Of a stretch of 64,000 nucleotides of DNA, positions 31,667 through 39,901 are shown piece by piece. The DNA lies in contig CAVYUG010000001.1 in the NCBI GenBank assembly GCA_963771655.1, positions 248,001-312,000 on the forward strand, given 5' to 3'. This stretch comes from JAWVFM01 sp963771655. GTDB lineage: Bacteria; Actinomycetota; Thermoleophilia; Solirubrobacterales; 70-9. Position 1 is the first letter of the stretch. Each line of letters opens with the position of its first letter. The notes under the pieces were generated by a model. That model had not been told where the DNA came from, did not search any database, and was given only the letters and a program-made list of their open reading frames with translations. The position numbers and the translations under genes were made by a program.

Positions 31667-32305
31667 CTAACGCGCGAGCTCGGCCAGGAACGGGTTCGAG
31701 GCCCGCTCCGCTCCGAGCGTCGTGACGCCCATGTGCCCCGGGTAGACGACCGTCTCCTCGGGGAGGCCGTCGACGAGACCGCGGATGCTCTCGAGCAGCG
31801 TGCCCCAATCGCCACCGGGCAGGTCCGTGCGCCCGACCGACCCCTTGAAGAGCACGTCGCCGGAGAAGAGGGCGCCCTCGTCCCCGATCGAGTAGCTCAC
31901 GTGTCCGGGGCTGTGCCCGGGGGTGAAGATGACGTCGATGTCGAGCCCCGCCAGGTCGAGCCTCTCGCCGCCGGCCACCGTGTGGTCAGCGTCGTAGCTC
32001 TCGAACGGGCCAAAGCCGGGCCACGGAACGTAGGACATGATGTCCGCGAGCACCGGGACCTCGATCTCGGGGCACCAGACCGGGGCCCCGGTCGCCTTCG
32101 CAACGGGTGCGACGGCGCCGACGTGGTCGAAGTGGGTGTGAGTGAGCAGGATCGCGTCGACGCCGATCCCGAGCTCTGCGATCGCGCCGAGGATCCGCCC
32201 CGCCTCGTCGCCCGGGTCGACGACGATGCCGCGGTCGGCACCCTCACGCCGGGCCACGTAGCAGTTCTCGGCGACCTGGCCGACGGTGAACGACCGGACT
32301 TCCAT
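31667..32305 (-). CDS. metallo-beta-lactamase-fold hydrolase (glyoxalase II-like)
   Basis: A 212-residue metal hydrolase. The dinuclear site motif is HTHFDH, followed by GHSPGH, the bridging Asp in FSGDVLF and the final PGHM. Length and order fit the small hydroxyacylglutathione hydrolase-like group often found beside hisS in actinobacteria. The thiol ester substrate is uncertain because many actinobacteria use mycothiol rather than glutathione. The start shares a base with the stop of the upstream membrane protein gene. Confidence 0.88.
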   Translation of the reverse strand: MEVRSFTVGQVAENCYVARREGADRGIVVDPGDEAGRILGAIAELGIGVDAILLTHTHFDHVGAVAPVAKATGAPVWCPEIEVPVLADIMSYVPWPGFGPFESYDADHTVAGGERLDLAGLDIDVIFTPGHSPGHVSYSIGDEGALFSGDVLFKGSVGRTDLPGGDWGTLLESIRGLVDGLPEETVVYPGHMGVTTLGAERASNPFLAELAR

Positions 32306-32715
32306 CAGCTCCTCCCGTTCTTCTGCGCCGCTCGCTGCTTCTGCGCCTGGCGGCGGTTGTAGAAGAAGCGCTCGATGTAGTAGCCCATCGGCACGTACAG
32401 GGCGAGCATCAGCGCTGCGAGCGCGATCGCGCCGCCGGGGGGCTGGTGGAAGGGCACGATCAAAAGGACGGCGAAGATCACGGCGCCGATGAGGGCGCGG
32501 TTCACCGCGCTCCGCCAGGTGGGCGGCACGTCGCGACGGTCGGTGGTCTGGCGGCCCTTGCCCTTCGTCTTGCGCTTGCCCTTCATCTGGCTGCGGGCGC
32601 GGTCGCGCGCCTCCTGCCGGCTGCGGGGCCTGGGTCCGCCGCCTCGACCGCGGTCGATGGACCCGCCCTGGGTGCCTCGGTGCTTGCGTCTACGGCGTCG
32701 CCTGGTCTGCGCCAT
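32305..32715 (-). CDS. small basic membrane protein, unknown function
   Basis: 136 residues: a strongly basic, disordered N-terminal 60 residues (runs of Arg, Lys and Gly), two membrane helices at about residues 73-90 and 94-112, and a basic Gln/Arg-rich tail. Such proteins are frequent next to hisS-type clusters in actinobacteria but have no assigned role that I know. Its stop and the next ATG share a base, so it is coupled to the hydrolase. Confidence 0.7.
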   Translation of the reverse strand: MAQTRRRRRRKHRGTQGGSIDRGRGGGPRPRSRQEARDRARSQMKGKRKTKGKGRQTTDRRDVPPTWRSAVNRALIGAVIFAVLLIVPFHQPPGGAIALAALMLALYVPMGYYIERFFYNRRQAQKQRAAQKNGRS

Positions 32716-32726
32716 CGCAGGTGATG

Positions 32727-33607
32727 CTACGAAACCGCGACCCGTCGCTCGATCACGCCGCTCGCCGGGTCGAAGCCCGGGGTCGCGAGGTCATCCGGGA
32801 AATCGATCAGCGCGGCCTCCGGAACGAGGCCGACGATCTCGGCCTCGACGGCCCCTCCCCCCGCTCCGCGGCCAGCGCCCGCACCAGCTCGACCACGCGG
32901 GCGAGGGGCACCGAGATCGGATCGTGGACGTTCGTCGAGACCTGGAGCCGCCCACGGCCGAGGTCGACGGCTATCGCCCTGACGCCCGGCAGGCCGCCCC
33001 CGGCCTCGCGGACCCGCGCCGCGATCTCGCGCGCGGCCGGCATGTCGACGCCTTGGACGACTACGTTGAAGGCGGCGAGGGGCGGGCGCGCGGTGACGAG
33101 CGTCGCGCCCGCCGCGGGGTGGGGCTCCGCCGGTCCGAAGTCAGCGTGAAGCTCGCCCGTGGCCATCCGCCGCGCGAGCTCGACGGGCCCGCCCTCGCGA
33201 AAGAAGGCGCGCTCGCGGCGGCGCGGGTCCGTCGCGAGGTCTCCGTAGAGGAAAACCGGCACCCGGGCCTCGCCGGCGATAGCGTCGGCGAGGTCGAGGG
33301 CCGCCGCCCGAGCCGCGTCACGCTCGTCCGCGCTCAGCCAGACGAGCGGGCACACGTCCAGCGCGCCGATCGCCGGGTGAGCACCCGTATGGACGCGCAT
33401 GTCGATCGAGCCGGCGGCTGCCACCGCGCCGGCGACGAGCGCGCCCCGCAGGCGCTCCGGCGCACCGGCGAGCGTGAAGACAGCGCGGTTGTGAACCGCG
33501 TCGGTATGAAGGTCGAGCAGCGCGACGCCGCGGGCGAACGCGGCCTCGAGCCCCTGCACAGTCGCGAGATCCCGCCCCTCTGAGACGTTCGGGGCGGCGA
33601 GCAGCAC
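32727..33607 (-). pseudogene. glutamate formiminotransferase-like protein, frameshifted near the 3' end
   Basis: Residues 1-253 read in one frame and match the formiminotransferase N- and C-subdomains (APNVSEGRD; HTDAVHNRAVFTL; VHTGAHPAIGALDVCP; FLYGDLA). After a G-run on the coding strand (32852-32862) that frame drifts into Arg/Ser/Pro and stops at 32807. A shift of one base back restores a convincing end, EAEIVGLVPEAALIDFP then DPASGVIERR, of 41 residues to a TAG at 32727. One missing G in the run explains it. The family transfers a formimino group to tetrahydrofolate, but stand-alone homologues may do other folate chemistry. Pseudogene, assembly error and slippage are all possible. Confidence 0.68.
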
Positions 33608-33622
33608 GACGGTCCCTCTCGT

Positions 33623-34570
33623 CTAGACGAGGAGCTCGCCGTCGCGCACGAGGGGGGTGCCGTCGAGGGAGACGGTTGGCCTCATGACGACCGAATCGAG
33701 GTGGACCGGCACCTGCACCGTCCCGCCGATCCCGGCGGACGCGCCGAAGGCGACGTGGCAGGTGCCGAGGATCTTCTCGTCCTCGAGGATCTCGCCGGTG
33801 AGCATCGCCTTCTCGTTCGTCCCGATTCCGAGCTCGGCGATGGTGGTGCCATCGAGTCCGTGGACGCTCAGGAGCTTCATGAGCTGCTCGCCCTCGGGCC
33901 CGGTGGCGTCGATCAGGTGCCCGTCCTCGACGGTGAGCCGCGCGGGCTCTGTGACACGACCAATCTGAGCGATCGAGCCGTCGACGACCAGGATTCCCTC
34001 TGCCCCGGCCGGCGAGATGAAGCCCTCGCCGCACGGCAGGTTTCCGAAGGCGCCGGGATCGGTGAGCTCGCCCGCGTCGGGGATCGCCGGACGGCCGGTG
34101 AGGTCGAGGCGCAGGTCGGACCCGTTCGAGCAGGTGATCTTCGCCTCGCTCGCCGCGGCAAGCGCCTCGGCCACCGCCTGGCCCTTCCGCCGCAGGCCGT
34201 CCATGTCGGCGCTCATCACACGCGCGAGGAGGTCCTCGCTGACGCCCGGAAGCGTCGCGGCCCGGGCGCCGCCGTCGGTCGCCGCCTTGCGGGCCGCGGT
34301 GTGCGAGAGCGACTGGATCGTCGGCGCGAGAATGACGTCTGCGGCGAGCATCGCCCCCGACACCGGCCGAGCCGGCTCGGCAGCGTGCGAGCCTCGCTCG
34401 CTCATCTCCGTGAGAACGGCGTCGGCGCCGGCCGCCTCGGCCTCCTCGCGCATTCGCTCCCCGATCACGCGGGTCGCTGGATTGCAGATGACCAGAACGT
34501 CCTCGCCCTCCCCGACGCCGAGGCACTCGCGGACGACGGCGCTGACGGCGCGATCGAGGTCGTCTGCCAC
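33623..34570 (-). CDS. M29-like aminopeptidase (aminopeptidase T / NicX-like fold)
   Basis: A 315-residue protein with the M29 metal-ligand signatures: Glu in LPCGEGF, GIGTNEKA, a His in GTCHVAFG and the closing VHLDSVV. The order and length fit leucyl aminopeptidase / aminopeptidase T; the same fold includes 2,5-dihydroxypyridine dioxygenase, so peptide hydrolysis is the likelier reading rather than certain. GTG start. Ends 15 bp before the formiminotransferase-like gene on the same strand. Confidence 0.82.
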   Translation of the reverse strand: MADDLDRAVSAVVRECLGVGEGEDVLVICNPATRVIGERMREEAEAAGADAVLTEMSERGSHAAEPARPVSGAMLAADVILAPTIQSLSHTAARKAATDGGARAATLPGVSEDLLARVMSADMDGLRRKGQAVAEALAAASEAKITCSNGSDLRLDLTGRPAIPDAGELTDPGAFGNLPCGEGFISPAGAEGILVVDGSIAQIGRVTEPARLTVEDGHLIDATGPEGEQLMKLLSVHGLDGTTIAELGIGTNEKAMLTGEILEDEKILGTCHVAFGASAGIGGTVQVPVHLDSVVMRPTVSLDGTPLVRDGELLV

Positions 34571-34598
34571 GGCGCGAACGTTAGTCGCAGCGCGGCCG

Positions 34599-35864
34599 CT
34601 ACCGCCGCGGAAACGAGGTGGTGACTCGACCGCCCTTCCCGAAGCGCTTGTCGAGCGTGCCGTTCTTTGTGTAGCGGGCGATCGCGAACGCGCGTCCGAG
34701 GCCCTGAGGCCCGGCGGCGCCCGCCGTGCCGACGGCGACGATGCGCTTGGTGAAGTCGGTCACCGCGCCGCGCGCGTAGTCGGCTCCCTTGCCGAAGTTC
34801 GTGAAGACGAGGCCGTTGGACCCGAAGCTCGTATCAAGGGAGCCGGCCGTCGTATAGCGGGCGATGGCGAACCGCCTGTGGCCCAGCCCGGCGAGGACCG
34901 GCCTCCCCGATAGGTCGACCGCAATGGCATTGGCGGATGCGGGGCCGCTCAGCTCCGTCGTGGGAGTGCCGGTGCCTCCGAAGGCCGGGTCGATGTTCAG
35001 GCTGTCGAAGTCGTACCGCGCGAGGGCGAAGTTGGAGCCGTCGCTGGACCCCGCCGCGAAGACGTTGCCGCTCGGGTCGAATCCGAGCCCCTGCGCGGTC
35101 GGGATTGCCGTGGCCCCGGGGAACTGCGTCACGACAGTCTTCTGGGCGGTGCCCGTCCCGTCGTAGCGGACGATGGCGAAGCCGGCGGACTGCGGGCCAC
35201 CCTCGTCTCCGAAACCCGCCGCGAACGTCTCGCCCGACGGCGCGACGATGACCGAGTTGGCCTGTGACCGGGCGCCGACGTGCGTCGTCACCAGCCCGCG
35301 CGAGCCGAACGCCTTGTCGACGTGGCCCTTCGGAGTAAAGCGCGTCAGAGCGAAGCAGGTTCCGGTGCCTTCGGCGTTTCCACATCCGAGCCCCGCAATG
35401 ACGATCTTCTTGTTGAACCCGATCACGATCGCGTAGGCGGCCGGCCGCCGGCCCGAAGGGACGCTGCGGGTCACCACGCCGTTCTTTCCGAAGCTTCGGT
35501 CGACGGCTCCGTTCGACCTGAAGCGGACGGCCGCGAAGCCCGACTTGGCATCACCCGCGACGACGATGCGCCCGCGCGAGTCGATCGCCACCGTTCGCCC
35601 GCCTCGCCTGATCGGACGCGCCAGGTCCGAGGTCACCTTCCCCCTATTGCCGAATGACCGATCCAGCTTCCCGCTGGGCTTGTAACGGGCAAGGGCGATG
35701 GCGCCATTGGCGGCCCCCCCGACCACGACCCGCCCCTTCGAGTCCAGAGCCACACCCGTCGCCGAAATCTTCTTCGCGGCCCAGCTCGCCGAGGCGTCGG
35801 CCCCGGCGAAGAGCGCCGCGAGCACAAGCCCGGTGATGAACACTTGTCGTCGCCGTTTAGTCAT
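34599..35864 (-). CDS. secreted delta-60 repeat beta-propeller protein
   Basis: 421 residues with a signal peptide (hydrophobic about 9-25, cleavage near SASWA) and seven repeats of roughly 50-60 residues built on the pattern FAIARYTxxGxLDxSFGxxGxV. Repeat 4 is degenerate (it reads QKTVVTQFPG in place of the LDxSFG core). Seven repeats would close a seven-bladed propeller. The family is common in soil actinobacteria and myxobacteria; a binding or structural role outside the cell is likely, but no enzymatic residue is evident. Faces away from the tRNA-Met gene 70 bp upstream. Confidence 0.85.
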   Translation of the reverse strand: MTKRRRQVFITGLVLAALFAGADASASWAAKKISATGVALDSKGRVVVGGAANGAIALARYKPSGKLDRSFGNRGKVTSDLARPIRRGGRTVAIDSRGRIVVAGDAKSGFAAVRFRSNGAVDRSFGKNGVVTRSVPSGRRPAAYAIVIGFNKKIVIAGLGCGNAEGTGTCFALTRFTPKGHVDKAFGSRGLVTTHVGARSQANSVIVAPSGETFAAGFGDEGGPQSAGFAIVRYDGTGTAQKTVVTQFPGATAIPTAQGLGFDPSGNVFAAGSSDGSNFALARYDFDSLNIDPAFGGTGTPTTELSGPASANAIAVDLSGRPVLAGLGHRRFAIARYTTAGSLDTSFGSNGLVFTNFGKGADYARGAVTDFTKRIVAVGTAGAAGPQGLGRAFAIARYTKNGTLDKRFGKGGRVTTSFPRR

Positions 35865-35934
35865 ATCCCGCCTTCACCAACTGCGCCCGAACCCGCTTGA
35901 GGCCCCGCATTCCGTCGCTACTCTTCGCCTCCCC

Positions 35935-36008
35935 GCCGGAGTAGCTCAGTCGGTTAGAGCAGCGGAATCATAATCCGCGTGTCGGGGGTTCGAGTCCCTC
36001 CTCCGGCA
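35935..36008 (+). tRNA. tRNA-Met (CAT anticodon; tRNA-Ile2 possible)
   Basis: A 74-nt cloverleaf: acceptor GCCGGAG pairs with CTCCGGC, discriminator A, D-arm GCTC...GAGC, anticodon stem GCGGA/TCCGC with loop ATCATAA (anticodon CAT), T-arm GGGGG-TTCGAGT-CCCTC. CCA is not encoded. The GCGGA/TCCGC stem lacks the three G:C pairs of initiator tRNA, so this is elongator Met or lysidine-modified Ile. Sequence alone does not settle which. Confidence 0.93.
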
Positions 36009-36070
36009 CTCACTGAACCCTACGTGTCGTCGAGAGTTTCGGTCAAAGGCACCCGCGGGACCCCATTTAT

Positions 36071-36973
36071 TTGGCGCGAAACGTCTCCACACCCGCCACC
36101 GCCGCCGACGCAGCGGCAGTGGCCGAGATCGTCGCTGCGCTCGAGTCGTCGCTCTACGGCGAGAGCACCTTCTCGCACGCCGACCTCGAGGGCGAATGGT
36201 CGGAGATCGACGTCTCCCGCGACGCGCGCGTGGTCCGCGACGGTGACCGAATCGTCGGGTACGGGGTCGTGCGCGAACGAGGCGAGCCCTGGCGCGTCGA
36301 GGGATACGTGCGCCCCGACGCCCTCGGGCGCGGAATCGGAGGGCTGATCGCGACCGGGCTCGAAGCGGAGGCCGCTGGGTGCGGCGCCCGCAGAATCCAA
36401 AACAGCGTTCTCGAGGCCGACTCCGCCGCCCGCCATCTGCTCGAATCGCTCGGCTACGCGGCCGTGCGGGTCTTCCGCGAAATGCGCATCGAGCTGGAGA
36501 CGCCGCCGTCCGCGCCGGTCTGGCCCGGCGGCCTGCGCGTCGTCCCGTTCGAGGCGTCGGGCGACGCCCGCGAGTTCCACGCCGCGCACCAGGAGGCGTT
36601 CGCCGACGCCTGGGACTTCAAGCCGCGCGATTTCGACTCCTGGTCCAAGCTCACCCTCGGGAGCGGGCGCTTCGACCCTGGCCTCTGGTGCGTCGTCCGT
36701 GCCGAGGATCAGATCGTCGCCGGGACGATCTGCACGGCCGACACCTATGGCGGCGGCTTCGTCCAAGCGCTCTTCGTGCGCCGTCCCTGGCGCAAGCGGG
36801 GCGTGGGCGCTGCGCTTCTCGGCGAATCGTTCAGGCGCCTCTTCGGGCGCGGCGAGCGCAGCGTCGGGCTCGGCGTGGACGCGGCGAGCGCCACCGGCGC
36901 GTTCCGCCTCTACGAGCGGGCCGGAATGACGCCTGCCCTCGGCTGGGTCCTGTACGAGAAGGAGCTCGGCTAG
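36071..36973 (+). CDS. tandem GNAT acetyltransferase (MshD-like layout)
   Basis: 300 residues with two GNAT domains: the first (about 1-145) has the acetyl-CoA loop RPDALGRGIGG, the second (about 155-300) has RRPWRKRGVGAALL. The tandem arrangement and size match mycothiol synthase MshD, which acetylates the cysteinyl group of the mycothiol precursor, but many other tandem GNAT proteins share it, so I give no gene symbol. TTG start with weak ribosome site, within 63 bp of the tRNA-Met 3' end. Converges with the YjbR-like gene; stops overlap. Confidence 0.78.
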   Translation: MARNVSTPATAADAAAVAEIVAALESSLYGESTFSHADLEGEWSEIDVSRDARVVRDGDRIVGYGVVRERGEPWRVEGYVRPDALGRGIGGLIATGLEAEAAGCGARRIQNSVLEADSAARHLLESLGYAAVRVFREMRIELETPPSAPVWPGGLRVVPFEASGDAREFHAAHQEAFADAWDFKPRDFDSWSKLTLGSGRFDPGLWCVVRAEDQIVAGTICTADTYGGGFVQALFVRRPWRKRGVGAALLGESFRRLFGRGERSVGLGVDAASATGAFRLYERAGMTPALGWVLYEKELG

Positions 36974-37386
36974 GGCCCCTCGCGTCCGCCGCGCTCCAGG
37001 CCGCGGGCCTCGGCGTACTCGCCCGCCAGGCGCTTCGGCGCGCGGTCGAGCCACGCCTCCGCGATGACCTCCTCGAGAACCTCGAGCGAGACATCTTCGA
37101 GCTTCACGAGAACCGCCGGGTAACCGTTGAAATGCGGGATCGTGAAGAAGACGTCGGGGTCGTCGGCGATCAGGGCCTCCTTCGTGAGCAGGTCCTCGAC
37201 CCGCGCACCGAGGATCGGCCCGTCGGGCGCGACACCGCCGAGATCGTCGACGTCCTTGTCGCCGAGCGGCCGCTCCCAGACGAACCCCTTGCCGTGGACG
37301 CGCCAGAAGGCGTGGCCTCGAGAGGTGTGCTCGTCGACGCCCGGCAGTGAGTCGACGATTCGCCGCACGTCATCCCAGGTGGCCAC
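36970..37386 (-). CDS. MmcQ/YjbR family protein
   Basis: 138 residues with the YjbR fold signature: an N-terminal WDDVRRIVDSLPGV helix, GHAFWRVHGKGFVWERPL, and the later PHFNGYPAVLVKLEDV region. The family has a CyaY-like, double-wing DNA-binding-like fold with no firm biochemical role. Start ATG at 37386. Converges with the acetyltransferase gene, sharing stop bases, and is divergent from the MMPL transporter. Confidence 0.85.
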   Translation of the reverse strand: MATWDDVRRIVDSLPGVDEHTSRGHAFWRVHGKGFVWERPLGDKDVDDLGGVAPDGPILGARVEDLLTKEALIADDPDVFFTIPHFNGYPAVLVKLEDVSLEVLEEVIAEAWLDRAPKRLAGEYAEARGLERGGREGP

Positions 37387-37448
37387 GCCCGGAGCGTAGG
37401 CGACGCGCCGCTTGGAGTCACGGGGGGCCGGGTAGTAGTCCGCCCGGC

Positions 37449-39728
37449 ATGGAAGGCCACGGGGAGAGCCGGAGCACGCGGCGAGGGATCGCCCGCCTGG
37501 CGGCGCGGGTCATCGTCTGGCTGCGCTTCCTCATCGTGCCCGCCTGGATAGCCGCGGCGGTGCTCGCTGCGATCTACCTGCCCCCGACCTTCGGCGCCGG
37601 AAGGGGCTCGGTTGGCGATCTGGTTTCGAGCTCCTCGCCGGCGCTTCAGGTGGAGCGCTCCGCGCAGCGGACCTTCGGCCTACCGCTCTTGAGCCGGACC
37701 ATGGCGGTCGCGGTGCAGCCCGGAGGCCTCTCGAAGGCTCAGCTGGCGGCCGCGTCGCGATACATCGCCCGGGTCGACCGGGCGGCCGGGCCTCGAAGCG
37801 TCATCCAGGCGGCCCTCCCGCTGACCGCGATTCAAGGGCTCGAGCGGGGCACCGGATCGACGATCATCGCCTACCTCTACATCGATCCGGGCCTCGACGA
37901 GGCGGCGCAGACGGCGGCGGCGCAGAGGTTCGCCGACGGGCTCGGGCGCGCCGGCCACGTCCCGCAGTCATATGTCACGGGGTCGATTCCGGCCCACTTC
38001 CGCGACGGCGAGGTCTCCAACCACTGGGTGCGATGGGTTGAGCTCGCGACCGTCCTGCTCGTCGTCGGGATCCTCGGCCTCTACTTCAGGGCAGTCGGGA
38101 TCCCGCTTCTCGGCCTCGCCACGGTGGCGATCGCCTACGTCGTCACGGACCACCTGCTCGGCTGGCTCGATGCGCACGGCGTCCTCTCGGCGCCCACCGA
38201 GGCACAGCCGGTTCTCATCGCGCTCCTGTTCGGAACGCTCACCGACTACGTCGTCTTCTTCACCTCGGGCTACCGGCGCCGTCTGGCAAGCGGCCTCCGC
38301 TCCCGCGACGCCGCTGCCGAGGTGACCGCGGAGCTACTCCCCGTCGTCCTCACCGCCGGCCTGATGATCGCCGGTGCGACGCTGACCCTGCTCTTGTCGG
38401 GGGTGGACTTCCTGAGCGCGTTCGGGCCCGGGCTTGCGGTGGCGGTGCTGGTGGGCGTCGCGGTGGCCTTGACGTTCGTCCCCGCGACGCTCGGAGCCGC
38501 CGGCCCTCTGCTTCTGCGCCCACGCGGCGCCGGCAGCGTCGCGGCCCGTGACGACGCGGGCCAGCCGCACCAGGGCCGCCTGGTCGGCTTCGCCGCGCGG
38601 CATCCCGCGATGACCATGATCGTCTGCGTCGTGCCGCTGATCGCAGCGGCCAGCGGGATCCTCCACCTCCGCGTCGGCGACACCACGCTGCGCGGCCTGC
38701 CGTCGGACACGAGTGAGCACCGCGGCTACGACGCGGCCGCGCGCGCCTTCGCCCCCGGCATCGCGGATCCCACGATGGTCGTGCTCTCGGAGCGCGCGAT
38801 CGCGACCCGGCGCGCCCGCCTCGCCGAGCTCCAGTCGCGCATAGCGGACGAGCCCGGCGTCGCGTCGGTGGTCGGACCGGGCAGCGAGCCGCCGGGGAGT
38901 CCGAGCGGGATCTTCCGGGCGCCGGACGGCGACGCGGCGCGCCTCATCCTGATCCTCGACAGCGACCCGGCGGGCGCGACCGCTACCGGGAACCTCGCGC
39001 GCTTGCAGCAGCGGCTGCCGCAGCTCCTGGGCGAAGCGGGGCTCGGAGGAGCTCGCGTGGGCATCGCCGGCGACACGGCGATCACCGCCGAGCTTGCGGA
39101 CGACATGCAGACGGCCTTTCTTCGGGTTGGCCCTGCCGCCATCGCGCTGCTCATGCTGCTGCTTTGGGCGCTTCTGCGAAGCCGGACCGCGCCCCTATAC
39201 CTGACCGCCGTCAGCGTGCTGGTGGTCGCCGCGGCCCTCGGTCTCACGGTGTACGTCTTTCAGGACCTGCTCGGCTACGGTGAGATCGCGTTCTTCGTCC
39301 CGATCGCCAGCGCGATCATCCTCGTGGCGCTCGGTTCCGACTACAACGTGTTCCTCGTCGGGCGCATCTGGCTCGAGGCCGAGCGCCGGGAGCTTCGCGG
39401 CGCCGTGAGGACCGCTGGATCGCGCGCCGCGCGGGCCATCGCGGTCGCGGGCATCATCCTCGCGCTCTCGTTCGCAGCGCTCGCCCTCATTCCAACGCAG
39501 GCGTTTCGCGAGCTCGCCTTCGCGATGTGCGTCGGCCTCTTGATCGACACGTTCATCGCGCGGACCCTGCTGATCCCGGCGCTGATCGTGCTCCTCGGGC
39601 GAGGGGTGCGCGAGGAGACCGGCGGTGGACTAGCTCGTCGCCAGCCCGATCGCCAGGAACAGGAAGCCGGACATCATCCCCAGGAAGAGTCCCATCGCCG
39701 CGCCCGCGAGGGCGCTCGAGCTACGTGA
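37449..39728 (+). CDS. MMPL/RND-family transporter
   Basis: 759 residues in the two-fold RND/MMPL layout: helix 1 (about 22-45), a large outer loop, a bundle of five or six helices (about 200-345), a second outer loop and a second bundle (about 560-715). The proton-relay Asp-Tyr pairs are present as GTLTDYVVFF and ALGSDYNVFL. MMPL proteins export lipids or glycolipids to the cell envelope in actinobacteria; substrate unknown. ATG at 37449 is the first start after the divergent YjbR gene. The last roughly 35 residues (Arg/Gln/Glu/His-rich) lack family resemblance and lie antisense to a possible small membrane protein gene. Confidence 0.88.
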   Translation: MEGHGESRSTRRGIARLAARVIVWLRFLIVPAWIAAAVLAAIYLPPTFGAGRGSVGDLVSSSSPALQVERSAQRTFGLPLLSRTMAVAVQPGGLSKAQLAAASRYIARVDRAAGPRSVIQAALPLTAIQGLERGTGSTIIAYLYIDPGLDEAAQTAAAQRFADGLGRAGHVPQSYVTGSIPAHFRDGEVSNHWVRWVELATVLLVVGILGLYFRAVGIPLLGLATVAIAYVVTDHLLGWLDAHGVLSAPTEAQPVLIALLFGTLTDYVVFFTSGYRRRLASGLRSRDAAAEVTAELLPVVLTAGLMIAGATLTLLLSGVDFLSAFGPGLAVAVLVGVAVALTFVPATLGAAGPLLLRPRGAGSVAARDDAGQPHQGRLVGFAARHPAMTMIVCVVPLIAAASGILHLRVGDTTLRGLPSDTSEHRGYDAAARAFAPGIADPTMVVLSERAIATRRARLAELQSRIADEPGVASVVGPGSEPPGSPSGIFRAPDGDAARLILILDSDPAGATATGNLARLQQRLPQLLGEAGLGGARVGIAGDTAITAELADDMQTAFLRVGPAAIALLMLLLWALLRSRTAPLYLTAVSVLVVAAALGLTVYVFQDLLGYGEIAFFVPIASAIILVALGSDYNVFLVGRIWLEAERRELRGAVRTAGSRAARAIAVAGIILALSFAALALIPTQAFRELAFAMCVGLLIDTFIARTLLIPALIVLLGRGVREETGGGLARRQPDRQEQEAGHHPQEESHRRAREGARAT

Positions 39729-39803
39729 GCGCCCGCCGATCACGAGCCCCGCGAGGAGCCCTACTCCAACGATTCCGGCGCCGAACCAGAAGATCCCTGG
39801 CAT
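39630..39803 (-). CDS. possible small two-helix membrane protein
   Basis: A 57-residue frame from ATG 39803 to TAG 39630 with two hydrophobic segments (about 4-24 and 32-55) separated by a short Arg/Ser loop, Gly-rich, with no charge in either helix. It is antisense to the poorly conserved tail of the MMPL gene and extends 75 bp past its stop while keeping its character, which favours a real gene. Against it: no clear ribosome site, and hydrophobic frames arise readily opposite Arg/Glu-rich coding sequence. Confidence 0.38.
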   Translation of the reverse strand: MPGIFWFGAGIVGVGLLAGLVIGGRSRSSSALAGAAMGLFLGMMSGFLFLAIGLATS

Positions 39804-39901
39804 CGCGGCGCGAGATTACCCGACGGGCCGAGCCGTCGCGATCCTCGCGATCTCGCAATTCGCCTGATCCGGGCCGCCGGATTGGGATAGGCTCCCGCCC
39901 G

